Below are positions 38,748 through 50,154 of a stretch of DNA of 64,000 nt, in pieces. The notes below the pieces were generated by a model. It had not been told where the DNA came from and did not search any database. It saw nothing but the letters and a program-made list of their open reading frames with translations. Both the position numbers and the translations under genes were made by a program. Source of the DNA: Brugia malayi (taxonomy: Eukaryota > Nematoda > Chromadorea > Rhabditida > Onchocercidae); the NCBI RefSeq assembly GCF_000002995.4, contig NW_025062478.1, forward strand, positions 8,284,001 to 8,348,000, read 5' to 3'. Position 1 is the stretch's first letter. Each line of letters begins with the position of its first letter.

Positions 38748-39132
38748 CTACCGAATTTCATAGAGACTTCAACTGTGTATCTTAAATGTTTGGAATTGTT
38801 TCGAGAATACCTAAATAGTGGAATGTTGAGGTATTGCATAATTTAAGCTATTCAATCACTTGTTTGATTATTGGCCTAATGATGCTTTTAATTATACTCA
38901 GTTCGGCCTTATTTTGCTTTATTTCTCATTAATAATAAGACGTATATTTTGCAACGCATGTTTTCAGCTATTTGAATTTTTTGCTATTTGAAACTAATCA
39001 TCCCATTCCACATCACTAATTTCTCGGACGAACTTAGTATATCAATCAATCATTAAATGACATTTAATATTAAAAAAAAAAATTATTTTTTGTTAAGTTC
39101 GGTCTGAAAATGTCTGCATTATTCTGAGAAAT

Positions 39133-39405
39133 ATGAACTGCTTCCGTTTTCACAATACTTTTCTAAAACTCTATGAATTTGATTCAAAATCTATTAACTC
39201 GAAAAGGAAAAGCAAGAAAGCTAAATTTATTCAAACCATAAACTGTAACATTAGCATAAAGGTCAACATAATTCTTAAAGAAAACGATTACCTGATTGTA
39301 ATACGTGAACCGATCGACAAAGCACTGAGTGGAAAAATAACACTCTTTCCGAACTGTCAAATTATTTTAAAGGACTGTGATCAGATAATTATAGTCAGTA
39401 ATTAG
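39133..39405 (+). CDS. Orphan 90-codon open frame, doubtful
   Basis: ATG-to-stop frame without introns encoding 90 residues. It begins MNCFRFHNTFLKLYEFDSKS; the middle is Lys-rich and the C-terminal half alternates polar and hydrophobic residues (KVNIILKENDYLIVIREPID, ending IIIVSN). It matches no family I know. In DNA this AT-rich a frame of this length can arise by chance, and there is no acceptor close upstream. It could be a lineage-specific gene or a stray exon. Confidence 0.2.
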   Translation: MNCFRFHNTFLKLYEFDSKSINSKRKSKKAKFIQTINCNISIKVNIILKENDYLIVIREPIDKALSGKITLFPNCQIILKDCDQIIIVSN

Positions 39406-40679
39406 AATATTTTGCTCTCTATAATATTCTAACGTAATTTACATAATTTAAAATCATAAAGTATTATATTCTAAAGTTTCATTGGCTCAACAATTTTCAT
39501 CACTTTAACCTTCTTGGATAACAATTTCATAAACTCCGACTTTCTTAGTCATTTTAAATTCAACTTAATGTAAATGATTTCTGCTGACCAATTCTTCTTT
39601 ATTAAGTAAAAGGAAAGAGAAAAAATGATAGATACGACCTATAAATTTCTGTTCGATAATTTGATCTTCTGAATTAAATTCAGATGAAAATTTTGAGGAA
39701 AGCCGTTCGTCAAACTTTTCTCTTATGCTAAAATGCTTAAATTTGGCTTCCAATAAATAGAACTAAGACATGAGATTATAATACTTGTCAAAAATGAAAA
39801 AGTATAGAATAGACGAAGGAGATTACAGCAAAGCTAATTAATATCTCCAACGTTTTTTAAAATTAATTCTTTTTGTAACGTCATCCTTTAAGATAACTTT
39901 ATATAACACTTTATTACAACTGACGCTTTTATCATTTCAGCATTCCTAACTTATCACCTCAGCATTTCTAATTTATCACCACCTTAGTGGATATAACTAC
40001 CTTGCAATACTCATAATGTAATAATGCCTGAATTTCCATCAATCACATCCTTTTTAACAGTAGTATGCTTTTGCTATTTTGAAATAAGAAATTCGTCATT
40101 TGTACCACGTAATCTCACGTGACAACTGATTAAGTGAACTGATCACTTTTGCTGGATAGAGAAGACATGACCAACACACTTCACATCACGTTAACTACAC
40201 AACATACCTACCACGTAGTTACGATCCATTCGTAAAAATGTGATGCGGCCGTGTGATCCGTAAGAGATGTTTTTGTTTTGCATTTGCGTTGTGTGAGTTG
40301 GGGTCTAAGGACAGGCTTCTGCTCAGTTCTGGGCTCGTTTTCATGCAAGAATGCAAGGCATACTGCTGAGAAGGCTTAGCACTTTTTCAGTTTTAGGTTG
40401 GTTTCAGTGCTATGTGTTCTAATTTTGATATTTCAGAAATTCTTTTAGATAGATGATAGTGTAAAATTAGCTGGGTTAGAGCAATTTTTGTGTGAAACTT
40501 ATTCAGAGTAATGGTTTTTCTAATAGCATATGATTTAATGGACTCGATTAGGCTCTCTTGGTATGGCTATATCACAAAGTCATTAATCATCTCCGGATAA
40601 TCTTATATTGTGAAATTTCGATCTTCGGATGTTTGCTGAATATAAAATAAGTTATTTTTATGATGAATTGGTATCAATG

Positions 40680-40687
40680 CAGGAAAT
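40680..40687 (+). promoter_or_regulatory. Acceptor just before macro-domain ATG
   Basis: CAG at 40680-40682 followed by five bases and then ATG. This fits spliced-leader trans-splicing at this site and supports the chosen start. Confidence 0.55.
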
Positions 40688-41655
40688 ATGGCAGGGATCA
40701 AAAAGTGGAGCGAAGTGGCAACAGCTGCTGAATTGACAAAATCAAACAATCCGCTTGCTAAACTTATTGCCATTGATAAGGGCGACATCACTAAGTTTCA
40801 AGTTGACGCCATCGTTAACGCTGCCAATAGCTCACTTTTGGGTGGTATGGTTTTTTTATTTTTGAAACGATTCCACCATATTTTCATTTACAGCAAACTT
40901 CCTCTAAAAGTCGGTTCATCCATCCATTTTTGTGTTATTATTCAAGGTGGCGGTGTTGATGGAGCCATTCATCGTGCTGCAGGCCGATGTTTGTATGATG
41001 AATGTAAAAAGCTGAATGGTTGCAAAGTTGGGGAAGCTAAAATGACAGGTGCTTATGACATGAAGCACATTAAAAGTATGTTTTCAAGATATATTTCTGT
41101 TCTCAAAATAATTTGTTACGTGTTAAGCTTTGTTTTCAGATGTAATACACACGGTGGGACCTCAAGTTCACTCTGGGGTTTCCGAAGAGCAGCGAAATTT
41201 GTTGAAGTCTTGCTACATTAAATCCCTCAATATTGCTATTGCGAATAATTTGAGAACTATTGTAAGTACTTGCTTCTTGAAAAGGCAGTCGAAAATTATA
41301 TGTTTCTGTGGAATTTTATCATGTGGCATTCAGAGAGAGAGAGAAGCTTCAGGCTTTTCCATGTATCTCAACGGGCGTGTATGGTTATCCAAATGATGAA
41401 GCTTGTGACGTCGTTGTTACCTCTGTTTTGGCATGGTTGCAAGAAAATAAAGACAAAGTAAGATTTTTCAACTTCCGTTAGATTTTTATTTTGAGCATAA
41501 TTTCTTTTAATGTTATGAATAATGTCTCTTACAAAACAAGCAAAAGTGACAATGGCGTGCTGACTAATTTTTAGATTGATAGAATAATCTTCGTTACATT
41601 TTTGGACAAAGACTATGATTTGTACGAAAAATGCCTGAAAGAAAGGCTGACTTAA
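40688..41655 (+). CDS. Macro-domain ADP-ribose hydrolase, MACROD-like
   Basis: Five in-phase exons: 40688-40844, 40947-41075, 41140-41261, 41353-41457 and 41575-41655. They give 197 residues, a single macro domain plus a short N-terminal extension. Members of the MACROD/YmdB group bind ADP-ribose, remove mono-ADP-ribose from acidic residues and deacetylate O-acetyl-ADP-ribose. Visible ligand-loop motifs: GDIT and [15 protein letters not shown] (residues 39-53, with the conserved Asn-Ala-Ala-Asn), [13 protein letters not shown] (53-65), VIHTVGP (start of exon 3) and ISTGVYGYP (141-149, phosphate-binding loop). The C-terminus is the expected final strand and helix ([20 protein letters not shown]). 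All expected motifs are present, so the enzyme is probably active. Without alignment I cannot say which MACROD paralogue it represents. A poly(A) signal AATAAA is at 42238-42243. Confidence 0.93.
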
Positions 41656-42480
41656 ATGTAAGAAGAAATAATTGTACATGAACTTAAATTTGCTTTCTCT
41701 GCTTGATAATATTATATTATGGGTTATCAACTTGTTTCCGGCTATAATTTCTGCTTTTTTATCGATTCCTTCCAGAATATTGTAATGTATATGAATCAAA
41801 TTTAATGTATCTTGGAAGACATTATTTTCGACATTATTTATTTCCAACTCCAAAAATATGGAGCATGAGTTTTACGATTTCATACCATATTTCATTAAAA
41901 AGTTTATTCCGATGATTGCAGAAATTATATTTCGTGGCAAGCACATTGCACTTACAGAAACTAAGATAAGGCTACCTTATTTAGTTGTTCAAGATTGATC
42001 TAGTTCGTCAGAATAGGTAGTGAGTTTATTATGAGACTCATTAAATAAATCTAAGGATCTCATTTCGTTCTATGATACAAAGATTCCTTTAGTTGAGCAT
42101 TTTCGTCGATGTATATTTGTGTTGCTGTTCAGCGGAATAAACATCGCTTTGCAATTTATCATACTTTTTCTTTTTTTTTTTTTGTTGCTGTCATGTTTCG
42201 TATTATTTGTTTGTTGGATTTATGTGTTTATTTCACCAATAAAAATCAGTGAGAAGCTGTTAATTCTTTTGAAGAGCAGTTTGCAACTGTTATAAAAGTA
42301 AATCTACTTTTTGCTGTGTTTCAAGTGAGAAGTTTGTTTTTATTGTCAAATTGAAAAAGAGAAAAGAGCTCTATTTTTGCAGCTCATTTACACTGGAGGT
42401 CAGTTTTTCTGGTGTTATTGCTAGAGCATCAAGGAATAAGTGTCTCTTCTTTATCGTTGAGGACAGTGACACAATTTTTA
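41656..42480 (+). other. Spacer between macro-domain and KCTD3 genes
   Basis: Contains the macro gene 3' UTR with AATAAA at 42238-42243 and, at 42370-42382, a TATTTTTGCAG acceptor about 100 bases before the KCTD3-type ATG. A 161-codon minus-strand frame (41853-41368) overlaps the macro exons and is not a gene. Confidence 0.5.
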
Positions 42481-45400
42481 ATGGCGGAACAGATTGTTAA
42501 TTTGAATGTTGGCGGACACAGATTTGCAACTTCGCGACAGACTTTAACATGGATGCCGGATACATTCTTCACAAGGTTGATTACTTGTAACTTTATGAAC
42601 TGTGGAAGCTTTTGGACCCTTAAAATCAGTATACGGAAGGGATATTGTGACAGTTCTTAAGACAAAGTTTGGTAAACCGAAATGGCTAGAAGTTTGTTGT
42701 AAAGTTGATTTAATTCCATATGTTGATGAATTGCATACATTATGATACTTGTAATATATCTACTGAGCTTTCTTGTACAGATTATTGTTTCAGTTTGTTA
42801 AGTGGAAGAATTCCTACTGTACATGATGAAACAAACGCGGTAAACTTTTTTGCTATTACAGATGAATTCTTAGCCTGATTTGAATTTATTGACTCTTCCC
42901 CATTTGCCTTTGTATTTTTGATTTCGTAAGTTAGTAGACGCTTAAAATCAGTTCAGTATTAGCATTATTAGTTTCGGTTTTGCCGGATGAAGGTTTTTTT
43001 TTCGCTGTTTGCCATCCTTCACATTTTTACTATTTCAGATCTTCATTGATCGAGATCCAGAAATGTTTCGAATAATTTTAAATTACCTACGCACAAAGCA
43101 AATTGATTTAAGGTGAAATTAATTTCCACTGTAATTTTTTTGTGAATTCTCTTCACGGGTATATCCTCACTTATTTTTGTTTTTTTTTATCTTAATGTAT
43201 TTTCTAGGGGGGTGAGTCTAGTGAATCTGAAACATGAAGCGCAGTACTATGGCTTGGGACCTTTAGTGAAACGGTTGACTTTGTGTGAAGAATTAGACGA
43301 ATGTGCTTGTGGTGATGTGCTTTTTAATGCCTGTTTACCTCCTCCTGCATTACCGTTAAATGAAGGTATGTTTTGATAGTAGTTAAGCTTAACTAAAAAT
43401 AAATATTCCAAAAATTCATTCATTCATCTCTTTAAACTAGTTGTTTTGAACTTCAAAAATTAGCCATGTTTCTAAGGTTATTCATCTCCATCACCAAGTT
43501 TTACAAGAAACAACCAGAAGTCATCCAATTCACCAGGACCACGTGGTGCAGTTTCGGTCTCCATTCCTTCTCAGTCTTGCAATCTAACTGAACATACAGC
43601 AGTGCCTGCAGTGGAAGTCGTATTAAATGGTTCTCCATTCAAAGCATCGCAACAGCCACGTTTGCTTCCAAGCATGGAAGCTAAATTTCAAGTGTGGATT
43701 AGAATTATGTGCATAAGTTACTTATTATTACAATTAAGCTTGATTGTATCATTGATTCTTCCCGATTTTGTCTTTCCTTATGAAAAAGTTCGATGTGGGA
43801 AAGTGAACATTTTAAGATTTGATTAATGAATAGGCTTAAACGATTGCTTAAATTTTAAGAAAAGTGGTATATTTTTTTATACATATTTACTGAGTGGACG
43901 ATCAAAAGTTCTACTGAAATTAATTTTTTTTTCAGGTTCCACATGCCGTCGAAGTATTGGTCGACAAAACTGTAAAGGGCTACCCAAGTTTGCCAACAAA
44001 ACAACCGTCTGAAAGCCATGCATCATTTGTAAATGAAGGTAATTCTTGACTCGTTATGTATATTTTCATTTCAAACACATTTTCATTTTCTAGATCCAAA
44101 ATTTCCAGTCAGTACGGAAAAATCGGAAGCAACAAACTTATCAGTGGAAAGTAGCAGCAATACGTCAAGGAACACATCACAGAATTTTGCTTCACATCTC
44201 CCAGTAGTTAGCTTGGATTTTATGATATGTAATTTCTCCTTCTCAAGGAAATTGCTCATTTCTGCAATTAACAACTTTGACTACATAAAATATCAAGACT
44301 TAACTTTTTTGATATCCTTCAGGTTATGTATTCCCAGTAATATATGTCTTTTATTAGAGAAAAATTTTGAAATGCTTCGATAGAAATTCAACTGATATTG
44401 TTTTATATTAATAATTTAATGAATAATTTCTACGCATAGCTATTTCAGAGCACACACAATGTTTGCAGTAACCTTTTTAAAAATTACTCAAACCTTATGA
44501 AGAAGAGCTCGTCTGAATTAACTCGTCAGGTAATCACCTGAATTGGCTTTTGTGATACACATCGATACAACTGCTTATCACAACCAGTTGCATTACAAAT
44601 GACACTTATCTCACTAGCTTACTTTTCTACTCTGAACCTTTTGTTGTAATATTTCTACTTTCTTTCAGCTGAAAGGGGAGTTATCATTGTTGATGCGTTA
44701 CTCTGATCATTTGTCGGAACCACTAAGAGTTCGAGTGATTCGAGCACATTATAATGCAGTTGCCGTAGGTTATGCAAATTTTGTGTGTTGTTATAGGTAA
44801 TTGTTTATTTTATTACCACCATTAGCTTTCCTTTCCACGAAGTTTCTTGCATGCACTAAGAAGAAACACCACTACTAAAATGATCCAGTATCCTACTTTA
44901 AATCTTCACCTTCACCTACAGCAAAAGGAGAAAAGTTTTTAAAATTTCTGGATAAATTCTTAATTTCATACATAGAATGAAGGAAAGCTTGGGTTGGCAG
45001 CAACTATATATATCGCCACGTATGGATGCTGTTGTTCGTCATGTAGCGTTGTATGCAAAATTTGGCGAAAAAATGCTGGCTGTTTCATTAACTAATAATG
45101 CTATACATTTATGGAATATTTCAGAAGGAGATGCTAATTTCGGGACCAAAATTGGTGATTTTTCTTTTCTTTTTTTTATAAAATTATTGAATTTTTGGTG
45201 ATCGGCGAACAACACAGAAGTGATAGTTTGCAAATAAGATTATAAATCTCTAACAAATTTGGGATAAGCCATATTTTGAATATTTCGACAAATTTCTGTG
45301 CAGGAACGTTCACTCTCTTGGTTGCTGTTGATAAGTTGTTCTTTATTGGGAGCCAGTTGGTAGCGCTAAGTAAAATTGGAAAGGTTGGAATCTGGCATTC

Positions 45401-47698
45401 AATGACCCATAATTGGCAAGTCCAAGGTCAGTAAATGTTCTCATGCTGTTGCTGAAAATCAGGAAAGTTTTTTATCACTGCTATAAGTATGCATTTAACA
45501 CCAAAATAAGGTCATGCTTTTATGAAATAAAATCGTGGTTTTATTCTGCTGATATAAAACACAAAGCTCATTTTAGTCATGAATTCTGACGCAATTTTGC
45601 TTATTCATATAATTTTTTAAAGTCCTTTGGGAATCATAGTGCTTCCCTCATCGTAGATGTTGTCGCGATATCATGTTATGATACAGCCGGGTCATTTTTG
45701 CTTCTTGGATGCACTAATGGATCTATTTATTATATTGATATGCAGAAATTCCCTTTGCGTATGAAAGATAACGATTTGCTAATTACGGAACTTTATCGTG
45801 ATCCAAACGCTGATGTTATCACTGCTATAAGCGTCTATTTGACACCGAAAACAAGTATATTTTTGCATGTTTGAGCTGTTCAAAAATTTAGAATCATGAG
45901 AAGCAGAATCTTGCTTTTCTCACTGCACAACTTGAAATTTCTAGATCTCCGTGGAAATTGGATTGAAATTGCTTATGGGACTTCAAGTGGTAGTGTCCGA
46001 GTAATTGTGCAGCATCCAGAAACAGTTGGTCATGGCCCACAACTATTCCAAACGTACACTGTGCATACATCTCCAGTTACACGAGTCGCTCTCACTACCA
46101 ACCATCTTATCAGCGGTGAGGATGAAGTGAAGTAGTAGTTATACCTTTCATGGTTCAGTTTTGATTTTATCCATCTACTCATAAGAACACTTTTTCAATT
46201 TAAATGTAAAATCTTCTGAGATATTCATCCAGTTCTCACTGTTTATGTACCAGTTGGAAAGTTTTATCGCACTTTAGTGTGCAGTGAATATAATCATGTT
46301 CGTTCCTGGGGTGTAACACGTTTTCGTGGCATGATTTCGACGCAGCCAGGCAGTACATCTTTGGCATCTTTCAAGGTGCTTACCCTAGATAATAGTGATG
46401 ATATACTTGATGCAGACGGAAATGATCCAGGTATTATTCGTTTTCTTTACTTTGAATATCAATAATTTGAATGTGTTTAATATATTGGACCCTTAACTCT
46501 TTCAAGCTTGTCTCATATTAACTTAATTACCACTATTGAACTAGCACGATTTTTCTATAGGACCATTTGGTGATCAAGATGGTGAGCAAGTTTTTGTGCA
46601 GCGTGTGGTTCCTGGTACTAACCAAGTCTTTGTAAGATTAGCATCGAACGGTGACAGGTCAGTAATGCTAGTTTCCTTCATATCCATTTGTAAAAAGTAT
46701 TTTTTTGTTGTTGCTAACTTTATTACTCTTGTGTTTTTTGTTTGAAATTAGTTCTTAAATTGTAAAATGCTATAGGTTATTGATTTGTTGCTTGCAGGCT
46801 TTGTACTATTCGAACCGTTGGTGATTCAGCAATAACTGCCTTTTTGGTTCACGAATGTGAAGGTTCACGCGTAAATTCAAGACCGAGGAGATTTTTGTTC
46901 ACTGGAACTTCCAATGGTTCCATTCAAGTGAGATATTTGTTCCGACCTTATTGCTAGGACTGAATCATTTTAAATCAGTAATTGGTTCCAGGAGTTGTAA
47001 TGCTACTAGTGAAGATGATTTAATATCTCTTCTGTTGAATTTCCGCATTTATTTCAGATGTGGGACTTAACAACAGCTTTGGACCAGTATCACGCTACTT
47101 TATCATTCCCAAATTTTTCTTTAAGTAATCAAACAAGTGCAGCTGATAAAACAGCTGGTACTGTATCTTCGACTACTACAGCATCTATTAACGCCAATGC
47201 TATACTTTTTGCAGGTCGAGCCAGTGGTACCATACGGCAAGTCAGTATTTCATTTATTAACGATTTAATAGTTGTATATTATTAAATCGTTAATACTTTA
47301 TCTATAACGTAATAAGTAACAGTTTATCTACAACGTAATAATTATTTAATCAATAATTAGTCAGGAGACATAGAAAACACCAGAAGCATTACTGTAATTG
47401 GGGTGCTGCAATAAATATTTAGGCTGGTTTGGTGACATTTATTAAGGTTTATGTATTGTGTTTTATTTACGTTGTTTAGAAGTCGAGTTCTAAAAAATTC
47501 GAGATTTCAGTCCATCTTTAAGGGGTAATTTCCATAAGATTTAAAGTTTTTGTTTTTTAGGGACCAACTCCTGATGAACTTCTCCGTTTGATTGATGATT
47601 GTGAGATTTGTTGTGCAAGCTTGAGCACAACACCGTCAAATACACCGCATGCATCCTCCGTACATTTATCCGAACTGGATTGTCAACGCCACTACTAG
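42481..47698 (+). CDS. KCTD3: KCTD3/SHKBP1-type BTB and WD40 protein
   Basis: Eighteen in-phase exons: 42481-42575, 42794-42839, 43039-43112, 43208-43365, 43477-43691, 43936-44038, 44094-44206, 44449-44529, 44669-44796, 44976-45154, 45304-45426, 45657-45854, 45945-46115, 46278-46430, 46561-46657, 46798-46927, 47058-47240 and 47561-47698. They give 794 residues (human KCTD3 is about 815). Residues 1-100 form a T1-type BTB domain ([49 protein letters not shown]). A Ser/Thr-rich linker follows (about 130-260), then WD40-like repeats with text shared with vertebrate KCTD3: [71 protein letters not shown] and MWDLTTALD. The linker differs most from vertebrates. In mammals these proteins bind HCN3 or the CIN85-Cbl complex; the worm role is unknown. 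AATAAA is at 47782-47787. Confidence 0.95.
47255..47295. repeat. 16-bp perfect hairpin beside a donor site
   Basis: Arms 47255-47270 and 47280-47295 (core ATTAACGATTTAATA) with a 9-base loop, beginning 14 bases after the donor that ends exon 17 of the KCTD3-type gene. Confidence 0.92.
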
Positions 47699-48605
47699 AA
47701 GCAATCTTCTTATTTATTAATAAATGTACAGAAAGTTATATTTTTTCATTCTTCTGTGATAAATTATTTGTATTTAATTTGAATAAACTCTTTTCCCTAT
47801 GGTTTCTGTAGTTTAGCTTGATTTTTCATTTTTCATTGATTTTTCATCGAAAAAAATTTTTTTGTATTTGTAAATAATATATATGCGAAAATCTCTACAA
47901 TGTTGCGTTGCGCGCACTTCAATGGAATGCCAAATAAACTTGGTGATTGCATTTTAAAATGACTAAAAGACCATCGATTGAATGTAGTTAATAGCATATG
48001 TTTTTTCTAGGTGTTATTTGTTTCGAAAATGTGTATATTGACATAGGGTTTGTTGTGAAATGCAGTCACGCATAGTGAAGCCAATGATGATTAGAAGGAT
48101 AATTATCGTGAAAATATGTGAAACAGTAGTGTAGACTTCAGGACTTCATCACACTATTTTATTTGATTATATCGTGTAACTTCAGTGTGGTCATCCTGTT
48201 ATTGACATGTCTTTATAGTATTTCAAGAAACACTTTTTTCAAAGTTTTTTTGATTATTACTGTGATAGTAAATAAACATCAGTTTCATAATGTTTAATGT
48301 TTGTAGTTCGTTCATAAATGTATCCACGTTGTTCTTTCTTCATTTCCAAATTTCAATGGATCATATAACTCGTTTGCTGTTCTGACCTGTCAAAAATATT
48401 ATGAGTTAATTTATGAAGCCTTTCTTTTCCAAATAAAACATTTGAATTCTTAAAACGTTATCAGAGCAAAAATCTGTAGCACAAGTCATACTTTATGATA
48501 GTATTTATGCTTCTGTGCTTGGTAACCCAGAATCTTCATTGGTGTTTTGTTAGAGCAATCTGCTATTAATTGAAATTCTAATTATTGTTTTATTAGATTT
48601 ACAGT
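47699..48605. other. KCTD3 3' UTR and DNAJC17 upstream region
   Basis: About 0.9 kb with a poly(A) signal at 47782 and, just before the next gene, a TTTACAG acceptor at 48598-48604. There are no coding features. The gap is longer than usual in nematode operons. Confidence 0.5.
48598..48605 (+). promoter_or_regulatory. Acceptor adjoining the DNAJC17 ATG
   Basis: TTTACAG ends one base before ATG. This is a trans-splice or 5' UTR splice acceptor and supports the chosen start. Confidence 0.55.
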
Positions 48606-50154
48606 ATGGCTGGCAACTCCTTGATAGATTTCGATCCATATGAGTTGTTAGATTTGAAACCGGACTGCACGGATGCGCAAATTGTAAAAGCATTCAGGAA
48701 AGCTGCTCTGAAGTGGCATCCCGACAAAAATCCCGATCGTAAACAAGCAGGTATTCTATTTCGTTTATTCAATCAAGATTTTTTAAACCGTTCTTCCCCA
48801 AAACATAGTGCGTTCATTAATTTTAGCACAAGAAATGTTCCTAAAGATATCCAAGGCTTTTGAGTTGTTGTCGGATGCAGCGGCTCGAGCTGCTTATGAC
48901 CATGTACTGGCTGCTAGAACAGCACATACCATTTATGTACGAAGAAGACGAAATAATGAAGGCGAGAAACGACGGAAATTACGTGAGGAACTTGAAAGGC
49001 GAGAGGCTAATGTGTTAAACGTTCAACACGAGAAAGAAAAGGCCAAAAGGGAGCTTGAGAAAGAGGTATTTTCAAATTTGCCCATTCTTGTTAATTGGCT
49101 TGTAATTTACTTAATATGACTCCATTTTATGATATTTATAAAATTTGGTCAAAGTCAGTTCATAACTCACAGTTCTTATTTTATTTGAGAAAGAAAAGTT
49201 TCAGATTCAACGTCTACGGAAGGAAGGTTCCAAACTGCTACAACGTGAAAGAGAAAATATTGAACAACAAATTCGTAAAAATGCGACTGTGGAAGAGCAA
49301 AGCGGTGATAAACGTAACTTTTAACGCCTTCTTCGTTTTAGGTTTTAATCACTTTACTTTATTTAAGGAAATTGAATTCTCCAAGAAATCTATTTGTATT
49401 TCCAGGGTTATTAGCCTGTTATAAATTAAGATGGAAGTGTGAAACTGATCAATGTAATTATGATGAAGATGATTTAAGGAAATTATTCTCTAAGGTGAAT
49501 TTTTTAAAATTATTTGTCGTGGAATTTCTAAATTTCTCAAATAAGAGAAAGGTTGTTTTCTTTTTCACACTCAGAGTGGTTACTTCAAATGCAGTCAACT
49601 TAGCGGTGTTTGACCCTCGAATACGGTGAAATATGTTACATGTTATTTCAGTATGGACACATTTCCGATATAATCGTTTCAAGCAATAGCAAAGGCATGG
49701 CAATTTTGGAATTCGATGAATTGTTGGATGTAGTAAGTATTGTGGATGAAAACGTTTGTCAATATTCGAAAATTTGTTTGGTTTCACAAATTTCATATGT
49801 TGTCTTTATTTTCAGGATGGGATTGAAAAAGAAACGGGGAAACCTGATGTTCCAATTGCTACGACATGTTTGCAAAAACCGTCTTCCAGGTTGAGAAGTT
49901 CGGAAATACAACGAAGTAGACCAGTAGGTAAGATTTGTTTCTTTTGCGTAAAACTTCGATTAAAAACACTTTTTGTTCTACAAATAAATTTTTATAATTG
50001 ACCAGAAAGTGAGACCATCATGAAATACTGCACTGCAGAACGGCCGATGACATCTGTTGAATTCGCTGATTTTGAAGCTGAAGTTTTGGCGACGATGATG
50101 GCTGGGTCAAAGCGGAAAGGTGATAAAGGCGAAAGCAAATTTGATAATTTTTAA
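48606..50154 (+). CDS. DNAJC17: DNAJC17: J-domain and RRM splicing factor
   Basis: Seven in-phase exons: 48606-48750, 48827-49065, 49205-49313, 49406-49494, 49652-49732, 49816-49927 and 50006-50154. They give 307 residues (human about 304). The N-terminal J domain shows FDPYELLDLKPDCTDAQI, the HPD triad at residues 38-40 (WHPDKNPD) and FLKISKAFELLSDAAARAAY. A long charged coiled-coil region follows (RRRRNNEGEKRRKLREELER through LRKEGSKLLQRERENIEQQI). The C-terminal RRM starts around LACYKLRWKC and includes YGHISDIIVSSNSKGMAILE. The tail ends with a motif near FADFEAEVLATMMA, where human DNAJC17 has a similar helix. The human protein is nuclear and acts in pre-mRNA splicing. Domain order and length match the family throughout. 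Confidence 0.95.

Larger units (their letters stand above)
38538..40687. other. Divergent intergenic region
   Basis: Lies between the start of the minus-strand membrane-protein gene and the plus-strand macro-domain gene, so it should hold both promoters. It contains a 52-bp tandem duplication (38643-38747), a 22-bp imperfect tandem duplication (about 39937-39980) and one 90-codon open frame (39133-39405) listed separately. Confidence 0.5.

Noticed and set aside
41368..41853. 161-codon minus-strand frame
   Set aside because: It is antisense to exons 4 and 5 of the macro-domain gene, whose splice sites and catalytic motifs are clear.
40688..50154. Operon of macro-domain, KCTD3 and DNAJC17 genes
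   Set aside because: Same strand, but the gaps are 0.8-0.9 kb and at least two of the genes have their own poly(A) signals. Nematode operon gaps are usually about 100 bases, though filarial gaps can be longer, so it is not claimed.
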